Origin: Dioscorea cayenensis subsp. rotundata
Taxonomy: Eukaryota; Streptophyta; Magnoliopsida; Dioscoreales; Dioscoreaceae
Assembly (NCBI RefSeq): GCF_009730915.1
Contig: NC_052473.1
Span: 18,372,100 to 18,436,099 of the forward strand
Direction of reading: 5' to 3'
Length of the DNA: 64,000 nt
A model generated the notes under the pieces. That model did not search any database. It was given only the letters and a program-made list of their open reading frames with translations, and was not told the DNA's origin. Positions 36,504 through 48,640 of the stretch are shown here, piece after piece; the stretch's first letter is position 1, and every line of letters starts with the position of its first letter. The position numbers and the translations under genes were made by a program.

Positions 36504-39500
36504 AATCTTCGATCCAGGTACTCGTTCTCACGCCCTAGTCTCTCTCTTCTCTCCTTTTTTGAGTGGCTTGATTGGAATCTCTCACTGTAGATAATTATCC
36601 ACTGGTTCTTGGGTTTGAAGAGATGGCACTTCCAAAAAAAAAACTATTTATCATCATAATCTAATAATAATGAGAAAAAAAATTTCTAATTTTTAATAAT
36701 CAGATTGCATCTTTTTTTTTTTTGTGATCTAACTGAAATGTGATGGTATTCTACTTGCATTTCATTTCTTGGCTTTTTTTTTTTATTAATTGTTGGTTTT
36801 TATTTTAGTGCCATTGTTTATGGATATATATATATATATATATAATTGGTAGGAATTAATTAATATTAACAAAAAAAAATTATCATAAAATGTCCTTCAT
36901 TTGTTTATTTCATCTTAAATACAAGTAAACAAATTTTTTTTCTTGATTGAAAATGTTAAATAATGTGCCATCAATTCTAACTTAGATTTTTATCATGGTC
37001 AGTAAGTAATCGAGTTGGTAGAGGTTGCCTTAGGACATTGAATAAATACACGTAAATTTAATTATTAATTTAAATTACAATCTAATCTAGTGGAGATTTG
37101 CGATGTTTGTTTTGATGTATTTGGATTTACAACTAATGGGAGTTAAATTAAGGAATACTTTGTTTGTTTGAATGAATTTATACATTCTAGTGTGACTTAA
37201 ACCATTCTAAAATCAATGTGTTAGTGTATTTCTACCAACGTCCAAGAGGGTTATTGGTAATCAGGTTCTCATTAGAAATTTTTTGCAAATGGTGAAAGTT
37301 GTGTGGGCATATTTCTGGGATGTGAATAGTAGTTGCGTGTGAGTGGTCTTAGCGCTTTTATGTGCGTGGACTTAACTCACGCTTACTCTGTTAAAATTTG
37401 TGCATGTCTCACCTTTGTCTTTTTTAGTGATCTAACTTCTCATTTTGGCTTTTAAAAAAAAAATCTACATTGTAATTTATCAATGGTCTTCGGGTCCCGT
37501 GAGGTTACTTTGTAGTTGGTGAGAGATCAATTTTACGCCATGAAAGTGTATGTTTGAGAGCGGTAAACACAAACTGTAGGTGATCCCTTTACTCACATAG
37601 GCACGGGCCTCACAAGCTGCAACCAAGGCGCTTGCATGCACATCCCTGCCTACCTAGCTAGCAGTTAGTCGCTCATTTTAAAAAATAAAAACATTATAAT
37701 ATGAGATTTACTGTATTTATAGCTATATCTAATCAAACAATACAAAACTAAATTTAACTTTCAAGGTGAAATGATTCTTCCATCAAAGAATTTATTATGT
37801 TTTATTTATAAAAGTTGAGCTATAAATGTGTTTTTGAGTAATTATGGTTCTGTCATTTATTAGCTTGCGTTTTCAACTCAAAATAGAGTCAATATGAGTC
37901 AACATAGTCAAGCTAATTTTGAGTTGAGAGCTTAAGTTAACTCTAGCCTAATGAAGCTCTAAGCTCATTATTTAGACTGATAACTTGATCACTGGATCCT
38001 GAGTGATTAAATCAGATGTCACTGACTTGAACGGTCATGAACCATTACTACCACTCTTATCAGTATCAAGATTGTTGCTATTAGATATATTTAGTATCAA
38101 ATCATTCTAAGCAAATGCATGAAATTACATAATTTTCAAACATATTTATTTCATGCAACTGGAATGTTTCACTATCTATATTGCATTTAATTTTTTTTTT
38201 CTTTCCATTATTTAGTTAATTGAATTTAAATAGGAAAAAAAAAAAAATCTCTTAGTCTTATCTACTTCTTCTGGTCATGAGTTGCTTTCAAACTCAACTA
38301 GCAAATTAATACAATTATTTCAATAGACCAACTTGAATGTCATTGTTGCTTTGAAAAAGAAAGCTATCCTGAACTGTGAACTCCTTCAACAACTTGTTTG
38401 TTTCTATGTGTGCATTATCTTGGCAGACATAAACAAGAATTAAAAGTGTCAATATATGAATGGAACTATGTGTACTTCATGATTTTTTTCTTTTGTTTTA
38501 TTTATTATGAAGTAATGTGATGACTAAAGTTTTTTTGGGCTTTTTAGACAAATTTTTATATATTTGGGCCAAAATGTCTTAATTCTTTTGGGGATGATGT
38601 TTCATGAGTCAAATTTTCATTTATTATTATTATTATTATTTGGACAATGTGTTTATGCGATCCTAAACACATAACCATGTGGAAAAGAGTTGAACTTCGG
38701 CTTTTTTTCTGCGTGGGAGTTAAATATCTTAATGATTTGGTTATTGCCGTTTCGAATCTAATCTTGAACTTTGTTTTTGAGAATGGTACTTTAAGAAATT
38801 TTTTTATATGTTTACATTTTATTAGGAAAAAAAATAAAGGGAATTTAGCTTTATAGAGATAAAAAGACCTCTTTAAGATGTATGTTTTCCCTGGAGGAGG
38901 AGGTTACAAAAGAGTAGCATCTTTTTCTTCCTCTCAAAAAAGGAACCCTCCTCAACTTTTTTTATAAAGCATTCCCAAAAGGCCTCTTTATTTTACTATT
39001 TAGGCCATCTAAGAAAATAAAATATAGGAAATTTAATAAAAATTATCATTTTTTTGAAATGATTTATAGAAGAGGTGTCAATATTGAATACAACTTAACC
39101 AACATGAAAACAAATTTAGGATGGTTTTGGATCATATTATTTGAAGTTGCATTTTAACAAGAAAATTTCATGTCTTGTCATGCTTTTAAGTCTCTTTGGT
39201 CTGTCTTAAGAAAAACATGTGTTAGCTCAAATGGTATATTTTATTTTATCATTAATGTTTATTAAATTAATCTGATTGAAATCAAATATAACTGGATTGA
39301 ATTCCAAAGCTATATCCAGTTACCCACCAACCATTTTGATATCTTTTTTCTCCTTTATATATAATCAAATTACTAACACTTATTTTGATATAATTTTTAT
39401 GGCCATTTTGCTTGCTTTCCCCCACACAAGTGGTAGTTATTGTTATTCCTCTATAAAACCCCTGTTTATTATATATATATATATATTTATTAAAAAAAAA

Positions 39501-40708
39501 CCACATCCATTAAAATAAAATAACAAAACATTACAAACAAGGAAAAAAAAAAGTGCAAAATAATTTATAAAAAAAAGGACAAAGTGAGAACATAATAATG
39601 GGATGAAAAGGTGACTTAAAAGGAGGAGTGTAATGGGATGAATATTTTTGATAGGGAAAGAAAGATATTAATATTTGTAACCCTCCACCAAGTAATATCT
39701 TTAGTCATGTCTATGAAAACACATCCCTATAAAATTAAATTCCTATCTAATAAAAATGTAAACATGCAGAGAAAAAGAGTTCTTTACATTCCTATTTAAT
39801 TTTGTCATGGAGAGAAAAGAGGTATAACATCTTTAAATTAACTTTTAATTATAACTTTTCACAAATGATTATTAGAACATCAATTGATGAAATTGGACAC
39901 TCAAAGCTTTTCAATTTACACAGCAAACATAAACTTAATGCCATTTAGAAATTAAAATAAGAAACCACAACCTTCAACAATGATGAAAGGCATACACTTA
40001 TCTTAAAAAGTGAATTCAAACCATCATGAACACACACACACACACACACCTCATTTATTTTATATATATATATTAGTTGTCACATTATTATTTTTAAAAA
40101 ATATATAAGAAAAAAAATTTTAATGAATGAAAATTGGTTGGTAGGACAATGAGAAATGTGACAAGAGTGTTGATAATTTTCTGGTTCCTGACTCATAATT
40201 GTTCCTTTATGTCCCTCTAAAGAGAAGAACAAGTCTGGCCTTCAATGCCAATCACTGGCTTTTCATAGATATGGTCCATCTGCTTTTTCAATGCCAATCA
40301 CCACCACCACCACCACCACCACCACCACCACCACCACCTCCACCACCCCTTCCTTATTGTGTGTGTATTATTATTATTAACAATGCTTACATCTCTCTCT
40401 TAATTACACTAATCATGGCTAGTGTGACAATTAATGTTAATTCACATCTAATCTTCAAGGTAACAATCACTCTTAGCATGTCATTAGTAGCATTAGTTTA
40501 TATAAATGTGGTTAAATTTCAAGATTTGCACAATTAATCAAATGACTTTTTATTATCATTGGTATCAATATCATGTGTGCTAGATTTAATTTCTTTATGT
40601 TTATCATGAACTTGTTGCAATTATTATTATTTTTAAAATTTGAGTTGTATTATTATCAATAATGAGATTATACATAAATCTTTTCAAAGCTTCCTTAGTC
40701 TCTCTTAA

Positions 40709-40744
<36 letters not shown>

Positions 40745-41038
40745 AATTTGTTTTAATTGTATATATTGAGTAATGATAAAATTTGGAAAAAGAAATGCAA
40801 GATAGACAGCTATCCCTTTTCTTTTTCAGCTAATCTTCTGTATGTCTCTCTCAAGAATGAAGGGAAATAAGAGAGACATGTGGCAGATATGGTTCTCATT
40901 AATCAATAAGAATAGTTCCTTATTATGATTTATCATATATATATATATATTTAACTTTCTTTCTTCTTTCTTATTTTACTAAACATGCACTTCTTCATGT
41001 GTGTTTTAATTTATCTCTCTCAGAGAGAAATAATTAAG
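36504..41038. other. Long gene-free interval
   Basis: 4.5 kb of AT-rich DNA in which I find no exon, transposon terminus or RNA gene. It includes (TA)n runs at 36826-36843 and about 40711-40741, a (CA)n run near 40028-40050 and the trinucleotide tract listed separately. Confidence 0.55.
40300..40345. repeat. (CAC)n microsatellite
   Basis: About fifteen near-perfect CAC triplets. It creates a polyproline run in one frame, but the surrounding frame has no coding character. Confidence 0.9.
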
Positions 41039-41591
41039 AACAGTGTACTTTATATGATTGAATTTTGCTTGTTCTTCTCACCTTGGAATTACAAGTCTTT
41101 AAGTTGTAAGTTGCAAGCTAGCTAGCTAATTAATTTTGTGAGAAGCACATCAAGAGCAAAAGAAAAAAAAAGAAAATATATATATATATATATATATATA
41201 TAGAGTTAGAAAGAAGAAGTTAGCAGAAAAGACTATAATTTTAAACAATTTCCTTTCATTCATTTCTCTGCTGTCTCTCTTACAAATTAGCAAGAAGAAC
41301 AGTGTATTTTATGGTACTGAATTGCTTTTTCTTCCTAATCATGGATTAATTAGAAGTTTAGTTAAGATGTAATTTTTAGCTAGCTAATGTGAGAAACATA
41401 TCAAGAGTAAACAAGAAAATTTTAAAAGAAAATGAAACAAATAAAATGATGAAGAAGATGAAGAAGATGAAAAACAAAAAAAGATTACAAACAAGAAAAT
41501 TTTAAAAAATAAAACAAATAAAATGAGAAGAAGATGAAGAGGATGAAAAAACAAAAAAGACTATAATTGTAAACAATTTCCTTTCATTCAT

Positions 41592-41645
<54 letters not shown>

Positions 41646-41920
41646 AGAAGAAGAAGAAGAAGAAGAACAGTGTACTTTATAGAGGTGCTGAATTGCAATT
41701 GTTCTTCTCCTCTTGGAAGAAGAAGTCTAATTAACATGCAACTCACAAGCTAGTGTGAGAAACAAATCAAGAGTCAAAAAGAAAAATATATATATTTAAT
41801 GAAATAAATAAAATAAGAAGAAAGATGAAAAGAAAGACTATAACTGTTTATCAAAATAGAAAGACCATATTTGTAACCAATTTCATTTAATTCATTTTCC
41901 TCTCTCTCTAGTCTATATCA
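41039..41920. repeat. Three-copy imperfect tandem repeat upstream of the SMR gene's 3' side
   Basis: A unit beginning aacagtgtacttta, then ttgttcttctc(c)tcttgg, agctagctaat, gtgagaa(g)ca(c)atcaagag and ending with gactataat...aacaatttcctttcattcatt recurs starting at about 41039, 41298 and 41667. Units are roughly 250-370 bases and differ by microsatellite growth: (TA)n in the first, GAAGAT-type repeats in the second and a long (GA)n at 41597-41650 at the second/third border. Confidence 0.7.
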
Positions 41921-42148
41921 ACCTCATTGGATAAAAAAAAAACTTGAAACTTAAAAGAAATTACAAACATAAGAAAAAGAAAGATCAATATAACTTGCAA
42001 AATTATATGCTAATCATATACACCACCAACTTTACCATGCCCTTCACGTATGTAACTCCAATTCATCCCCAAAGAAAGAGGATAACAATAACAAGAAGAC
42101 AGGATAATTTCCATGCACTTACGTAGCAATTAACAATGCAAAACTATC

Positions 42149-42451
42149 TCACAAACATTCTTGAATTCTCTGCTTTTTAGCAACAGGAAGAGCAAGAAAA
42201 ACAGAAGAAAGATCAGTAGGAACAACAAAGAATTGCCGGGAAGCTCCTCGAGACTTCCTCTTCATCCGTCGAGGTTTTCTCGGTGCCGGAGGACAAATAA
42301 GTGAAGGTTTAAGGATACAGTCATCGAACTTTGGCGTGACACACTCCTTTGATACATCAATGATGTGCTTTTCTTCGATCACTGCGCTGATGTTTTTATA
42401 GGAGGTAGCAAAAGGTATCTGATCATCTACCATTGCTTCAGATACCATCAT
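42149..42451 (-). CDS. SIAMESE-related (SMR) cyclin-dependent kinase inhibitor
   Basis: This is a single-exon frame of 100 residues from MMVSEAMVDDQ. The frame is open a further 23 codons upstream, but those residues are hydrophobic and unlike the family. Key features: CVTPKFDDCILKPSLICPPAPRKPRR in the middle, where the CPPAPRKPR core is the hallmark of SIM/SMR proteins, a basic stretch RRMKRKSRG, and a C-terminal FFVVPTDLSSVFLAL resembling the FF...DLE..F cyclin-binding end. SMR proteins bind CDK-cyclin complexes, stop mitosis and promote endoreduplication, often in differentiation or DNA damage. Their genes are usually intronless and around 100 codons, as here. Which SMR member this is cannot be told from sequence alone. 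Confidence 0.85.
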   Translation of the reverse strand: MMVSEAMVDDQIPFATSYKNISAVIEEKHIIDVSKECVTPKFDDCILKPSLICPPAPRKPRRMKRKSRGASRQFFVVPTDLSSVFLALPVAKKQRIQECL

Positions 42452-42820
42452 ATTAATTCTTGAAAAGCTAACCAAGACTAAGAGAATTGAGCTACAAATA
42501 CAATACAAACTATATAACAAGTCAAAAGGTTTCTAAGAGTGAATTTCAACTTCAAGAGAATTTAAAGGAGATGAAAAGCAGGGAGAAACTTCAACACATG
42601 AGATATGTGAGATTACTCAGAGAGATAAAAAGCAAAGAGAAACCATCAACACATGAGATATGTGTTGTTGTTATTCTTTTTTAGTGAGTGAGTGAGAGAG
42701 AGAGAGAGAGAGAGAGAGAAATGATTGAGAAAAATGAGAGCATGAGAAGTTTAAGTAGATAGATAGATGAGAGAATGTGTGTGTTTGTGTGTGTGATGTT
42801 TAAGTTAGCTCTAATGTTAT
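42452..42820 (-). promoter_or_regulatory. SMR upstream region with GA microsatellites
   Basis: Reading toward the gene, this contains (GA)n at 42692-42719, GATA repeats near 42757-42768 and a short internal duplication of acacatgagatatgtg (about 42592 and 42648). GA/CT repeats are common in leaders of plant genes and can bind BPC factors. The region from 42560 outward is shared with the third contig. Confidence 0.4.
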
Positions 42821-45703
42821 TAGCTGTTCATGGGAGGATTGGACTGGATTCTCCCATCCCTATTGTGAGGGCCCATGTTAAGCTTGTTCTCTTGCATTTT
42901 TGGCCCACTCTTTTTATTACTAATTTTTATAGTAAGCTGTAATTAGCCGAGCGATAAATGGTCCTTTTTGTATATATTAAATGAGATGCGAGTTTCATCT
43001 CCTTTGCGTAAAAGATGAGGACATATAGCTGCTATTGCTTTTTCATTGATAAAGGCTTAACTTCTGTGAAAAACTCCTAGATAAGCGTATTCCTGAAAAT
43101 ACTATCTATTTTATTGGGTATCATGGATAAATTTTTATTTTCTTTATATTATATATATTAGTTTGTTTTGTTAAAAGAGAGTTTTTGTTACTGATTTGCA
43201 TATGATCATGAGTTTTGCTTTGTGCATATATATATATATGTGTGTGTGGGTGAAGGTTAAGGCTTGAATCTTATTAAATTAACGAAAATGCCACTGAGAA
43301 GACCAGATCTTGAGTGTAGGGTCGCTAAAAGGCTGAAATCACATGGGATTTGTTGGAGTTTGAAGTTTAATTAAGAATTCTTTTTGTGCCAATAATTTAT
43401 TGACAAAATCCTTGTTTAAGAGAAACACAGGTATGTTATTTAATGAGATAATAATCATGATCATTTGTTTTCTTAATCAATTTGGGGTGAAAATTAGTAT
43501 GCAGTTAAAAGCCTAAATTTATTTTATAGAATCTCAAAAAATCAATGCAAAATCTCATCAACAAGTCACACACACACACACACACACTACAAACTCACTC
43601 ATTTTACTATTTTTATCTTTTAAATAACTTTAGTATATTTAAATGATATATATGGTAAAAGAGTTGTCCAAAGTCTAATTTAATTACTAATTTTACAAAT
43701 AAATAATCTGTTTAAAGTGAACTTGAATATATATATATATATATATATATAAGAAGACACTCATATAGTGTGAGGAATCTTAGATAGTGAGAAATAAGCA
43801 TGGACCATTGAGGAAAAAGGGTAGACATATGAAAAGTGTGAGACCTAAAAAGTGAAGGAGGTGATACATATTACTTCATTTTGGAGTGATCAAAACTTAC
43901 CAACAATTATATATATATATATATATATGTAATATGTGTCCCTTTATTCACATTTATTATAAGTATGCATGAAGTTGAAATGCTAGAAATTAGAATGTAA
44001 TAGAGAGAAGAGAGAGCAGCATGAGGAGGGCTTCCCTGTTGTGTTTTAAATAGTTTGCATGGCGGGTATTCTCTTCTTGATAAACATATGAACAACAAGA
44101 AGAGAGAAATCATCAATGGACCATGCACCTTGCAAAATGACTGATAAAAGCAAACACAGATGAGTGCGATACCCTTCCAACTCCAAAAGCACTTCCCTTA
44201 ATATATATTATATATATATACTACTTTAAAGATTGGAATCTTATATATATATATATATCCATGAATAGTTAATTCTTGTTATCATTGCATGGAATGAGAT
44301 TAACTTTAGAAAGGGAAAATGGGGAAAAGGAGGTGATAGCATGCTATATATATAAATTATGTTTTTCAAATCCAAGACTGTGAAAAACCAAGACATAAAA
44401 AGTTTGATAGTTTCTCCTGAATATATATATATATATACAACATAGGATGATCACAAACTCACGATTTTTAACTGCGATCCAACAACCGCCAGTTCCAATC
44501 CCTGGCGAATATTCAACGATCAAACAACATCTATTAAAACAAGACCACAAGAAAAAGCTGATGAAAACAAAATAAAACTATAATCATTAAATGGATTACC
44601 TACCGTAACCTACAATTTAACATTCAGCCTCTACGCACGCCTATACACGCCCACGAGAACCTTTATATACATATATGTATACAATGGGTATCAGTTTCGT
44701 ATAATAATATTTTAATTTTCTTAAGTTATATTTTATTATTGTAATCATTATTATTATTTAAATATTAATTGATTTTTAAAAATAAATGTATCATTTGATT
44801 GCAGGACCTCCAACCATCCGGAGATAAAAATTATTTTAATATAAGATATTCCGCTTTGTATTATAATTAATAGGTTTCATATAAAATATAAAAATGAATT
44901 ACAGCATTGAAATATCTTTATAAAAAACATCTAGAATAATCATTAATTAATTTGATATTCTTGATTTCTCTTTTTATATTTTTCAAATCTTTATCTACAT
45001 GCATGTTTGAATACTTTTGCAAGCATGATATTATATAAAATTTTCAAATAGTTCGGTAAATTAATTATGATGACCTTGTGCTATTGGTTTAAAAGATAAT
45101 GGCATTGTGGCTAACACAGCATTGGGATCTCCACTTAAATGGCATAGTGATGGCCTAGTGGATATCTGTCACCATTTTCAACTTTAGTTCATAAAAACAA
45201 AGAAAGTGGGTTGTCAACTAATGACTAGTATGTGTGTGTTTGTGCTAGCCTAGCAACACTTGGAAAACTTAAAAGTATTAATAGTGTTATCTCTTTCTAA
45301 GAAGTGTCTTGAAGAAAGGAAGCACAAAAGTAGTGGAGTGAGATCCCAAGATTTCTTGTTTAACTCTTGTTTCTTCCTTTCTTAATCAACAAAGAAATTA
45401 GAGTCATAGTTTTGTTATTAATTCTTCAATATTATTATGTCAACCTTACCTCCTAATCAACCATAAAATTAAGAGTAATTAATCTATATTCTCTCTCACA
45501 TATTCCAAGGAATTTACAATTTTCATATTGAATAGCTAAGCATTGGATGCTTAACCATCACTTCATAGTACTTATAATAAAACCAAATCAATTGTTTTTT
45601 GTTTAGAATAATATGAAAGACATACATATATGCCAGTTAGTAATGTGAAAGAAATTAAAGAACATGGTTTTAGTCTTGGTACAACAAATTATCAATGAAA
45701 TAG

Positions 45704-45734
<31 letters not shown>

Positions 45735-45992
45735 AAGAGTGGGTATATAAAATGGACCTACAAATCCAACAAAATGCATGCAGCTTCCAGGATGAGCAGT
45801 CTGGTGTCTTTAGACATAATGTACAAAGAAAGGTACAAAGAATTGGAAGTATGAGGGGTATTTTAGCTTCTCATGCATGCATGCATGTTAAATATGTTCT
45901 TAATATAATATATATAACAACTGAATCACAGAGAAATAGAGAAATATGTGTGAGTATATATATATATATATATAAAGATAGTCAAAAAGTAC
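42560..45992. repeat. Left copy of a 3.3-kb segment also found at 60757-64000
   Basis: Sequence order is identical to the right copy from the SMR leader to the end of the first contig. Beyond about 45050 the copies are nearly identical; closer to 42560 they differ by many one- to few-base indels. The copy contains no gene of its own. Confidence 0.9.
44439..44670. mobile_element. ~225-bp insertion present only in the left copy
   Basis: In the right copy the TA-rich run at about 62633-62670 is continuous, but in the left copy it is interrupted by about 225 bases of GC-richer DNA, with tatatac on both sides. This looks like a small transposon polymorphism between two versions of the locus. No coding capacity. 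Confidence 0.55.
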
Positions 45993-46047
45993 AAAATTAG
46001 TTATATTATTATTAAGGGGGTAAGCAAAAGTATGAGCAATACGTAAC

Positions 46048-47047
46048 NNNNNNNNNNNNNNNNNNNNNNNNNNNNNNNNNNNNNNNNNNNNNNNNNNNNN
46101 NNNNNNNNNNNNNNNNNNNNNNNNNNNNNNNNNNNNNNNNNNNNNNNNNNNNNNNNNNNNNNNNNNNNNNNNNNNNNNNNNNNNNNNNNNNNNNNNNNNN
46201 NNNNNNNNNNNNNNNNNNNNNNNNNNNNNNNNNNNNNNNNNNNNNNNNNNNNNNNNNNNNNNNNNNNNNNNNNNNNNNNNNNNNNNNNNNNNNNNNNNNN
46301 NNNNNNNNNNNNNNNNNNNNNNNNNNNNNNNNNNNNNNNNNNNNNNNNNNNNNNNNNNNNNNNNNNNNNNNNNNNNNNNNNNNNNNNNNNNNNNNNNNNN
46401 NNNNNNNNNNNNNNNNNNNNNNNNNNNNNNNNNNNNNNNNNNNNNNNNNNNNNNNNNNNNNNNNNNNNNNNNNNNNNNNNNNNNNNNNNNNNNNNNNNNN
46501 NNNNNNNNNNNNNNNNNNNNNNNNNNNNNNNNNNNNNNNNNNNNNNNNNNNNNNNNNNNNNNNNNNNNNNNNNNNNNNNNNNNNNNNNNNNNNNNNNNNN
46601 NNNNNNNNNNNNNNNNNNNNNNNNNNNNNNNNNNNNNNNNNNNNNNNNNNNNNNNNNNNNNNNNNNNNNNNNNNNNNNNNNNNNNNNNNNNNNNNNNNNN
46701 NNNNNNNNNNNNNNNNNNNNNNNNNNNNNNNNNNNNNNNNNNNNNNNNNNNNNNNNNNNNNNNNNNNNNNNNNNNNNNNNNNNNNNNNNNNNNNNNNNNN
46801 NNNNNNNNNNNNNNNNNNNNNNNNNNNNNNNNNNNNNNNNNNNNNNNNNNNNNNNNNNNNNNNNNNNNNNNNNNNNNNNNNNNNNNNNNNNNNNNNNNNN
46901 NNNNNNNNNNNNNNNNNNNNNNNNNNNNNNNNNNNNNNNNNNNNNNNNNNNNNNNNNNNNNNNNNNNNNNNNNNNNNNNNNNNNNNNNNNNNNNNNNNNN
47001 NNNNNNNNNNNNNNNNNNNNNNNNNNNNNNNNNNNNNNNNNNNNNNN
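46048..47047. other. Assembly gap of exactly 1000 N
   Basis: The run is exactly 1000 bases, so it is a placeholder of unknown true size between two contigs. ORFs running through it are artefacts. Confidence 0.99.
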
Positions 47048-47064
47048 CCCTTTTGACACCCAAG

Positions 47065-47563
47065 GTGTAGGAAATATACTACTGAATAGCATGCAAATAC
47101 TATAAACAAGAACTGTAAAACTATAATATACAAAAACAGAGTGATATAACAATTCTAAATAACAGTTAGAAATTTCCAGCCTGGGGTAGGCGTGCGAAAG
47201 CACTGCCCTAACGCTGAATTGGCCTCCCTCGTGCAGGATTTTATGGCCTCACTCCAAGCGCAGGATACACTAACCCGGGAAGGAAGAACTCTCGTAGGTT
47301 CAGGCAAAGAACCACAGAATGAGAACAAAATATTTGGGTTTTCCATGCACGCAAAAAACACACCCGGTTACAGGCACGCAGAAAGCACACCCGGAAGAAA
47401 GAGAATATGAGAGAAGAAGTAAGCAAGCAAGTGTGTTTTGGGTTCATGGTTTAGGCATGAATTTATAGCAAGGAATTCATTAGCAACTCTCTCCACTAGG
47501 CAATGTGGGACTAAAGGTTTGAGTGTAAAACATGTGGGACCCACAGGACCCACATCCAACACA
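47065..47563 (+). mobile_element. Probable LTR end followed by a primer-binding-site-like sequence
   Basis: The sequence near 47495-47563 has the plant-LTR phrases gcaatgtgggact and catgtgggacccac and ends in aaca. It is followed directly by aggtaccaaagccaggg, close to the TGGTATCAAAGCC initiator-Met tRNA site of many plant LTR retrotransposons. A possible LTR start is tgtaggaaat at 47065, close to the contig edge. No gag or pol follows, so this is at most a remnant. Confidence 0.35.
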
Positions 47564-47793
47564 AGGTACCAAAGCCAGGGACTTATCATCTTCCGCCTCC
47601 CTCGCTGTCTGCAAGTTCAATTTCCGAAGACAGAATACTCTGTCTGCAAAACAGGTATTAGTTATTTACCTACTGCTACCTATAATCAAGTTATTAACCT
47701 TGAACAAATTCATTTTTTACAAATTCTAAAGCACAATGTCAAATACATTCTGTAAAACAGAAGTAGTGAATTTAAGTGTAGTGTACTTACTCT

Positions 47794-48051
47794 TTAGACC
47801 AAGGAACAGGTTTGAACACAATGCGAAACATGAGTTTGATGAGCTTGGGGAAGCAGTAATGGAAAATCCATTGGCTTGTACAAAAACAATAGCTCTCTCT
47901 CTTCATTTGGAGGAATAATCGGTGCATCCTCGATTATTGGATCGATTTATGGTGCTATGTTTCTCATTTGCTGCTCTCCTGCCCATTGTTGCTGATACAC
48001 TTGAGGAACTACAACCTCATCTTCTTCCATGATTGGAGGGAGATCAGCATC
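47794..48051 (-). pseudogene. Unidentified exon-like frame with one internal stop
   Basis: After a possible acceptor (ataag|GATGCT) the minus strand reads 86 codons beginning DADLPPIMEEDEVVVPQVY, with one TAA in the middle (after RNIAP) and the ending HVSHCVQTCSLV. Composition and codon pattern look coding, and the acidic, Pro-rich stretch repeats PII.. motifs around the stop. A possible upstream exon with ATGs lies at about 48860-48965 on the same strand. I do not recognise the family; it may be a dead gene or retroelement piece. Confidence 0.3.
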
Positions 48052-48459
48052 CTTATAGATTAACAAAAAAAATAACGCTAAACTTGATTAGTAACATTCT
48101 ATTAATACACTACTCAACATCATAGCCTGGCTATTGAAGAACAATCATCCAAAAACAAGAACATAGATGAGAATGTCCAAAATCCACAACAAAAGATCAT
48201 GCAAATGGATAGAAAATACTTCAATTAGCCTCAAGTAATTCACCAATTGTGTCCTGTACAAGTTCAATCTATTCAGCAATGCTAACCACACATCACTACA
48301 TGGAATTGGAATCCCAAAAAAAATGAAGAACAAGAACAAGAAAGAGAGAGAGAGAGAAACTTATCTACTCTATCTATCAGGCGAATTGAACTTTAGAACC
48401 AGCCCCTTGAAACTAAAAAGTAGCACCTTTCATACAAACAATTACCCATAAAAAAAATT

Positions 48460-48640
48460 CTTTGTTTTTTCTTCCACCATTTTTCTCCCCTTCTTTCCCT
48501 CCAAAGTCACTCTTTTTTAAGTAGATATATCAAGAGTCTCAAAAAGAAATCTTTGTTTTTTCTTCCACCATTTTTCTCCCCTTCTTTCCCTCCAAAGTCA
48601 CTCTTTTTTTAGTAGATCTATCAAGAGTCTCAACCTCTTC
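48460..48640. repeat. Tandem duplication, two 91-bp units
   Basis: Units ctttgttttttcttccacca...tcaagagtctcaa at 48460-48550 and 48551-48640 differ by only a few bases. The duplication is recent. Confidence 0.9.

Noticed and set aside
35532-36531. Minus-strand ORFs opposite the EDR2-like gene
   Set aside because: They are shadows of a GC-rich exon; the conserved DUF1336 motifs are all on the plus strand.
40199-40537. 112-codon ORF with a polyproline run
   Set aside because: The prolines are the (CAC)n microsatellite read in another frame, and the rest has no coding character.
43560-43586. Short regular repeats as a CRISPR array
   Set aside because: They are dinucleotide microsatellites; no spaced repeat-spacer pattern exists anywhere in the window, and this is plant nuclear DNA.
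45900-47203. Three minus-strand ORFs of 370-400 codons across the first gap
   Set aside because: Almost all residues are N-derived; the frames are open only because N codons cannot be stops.
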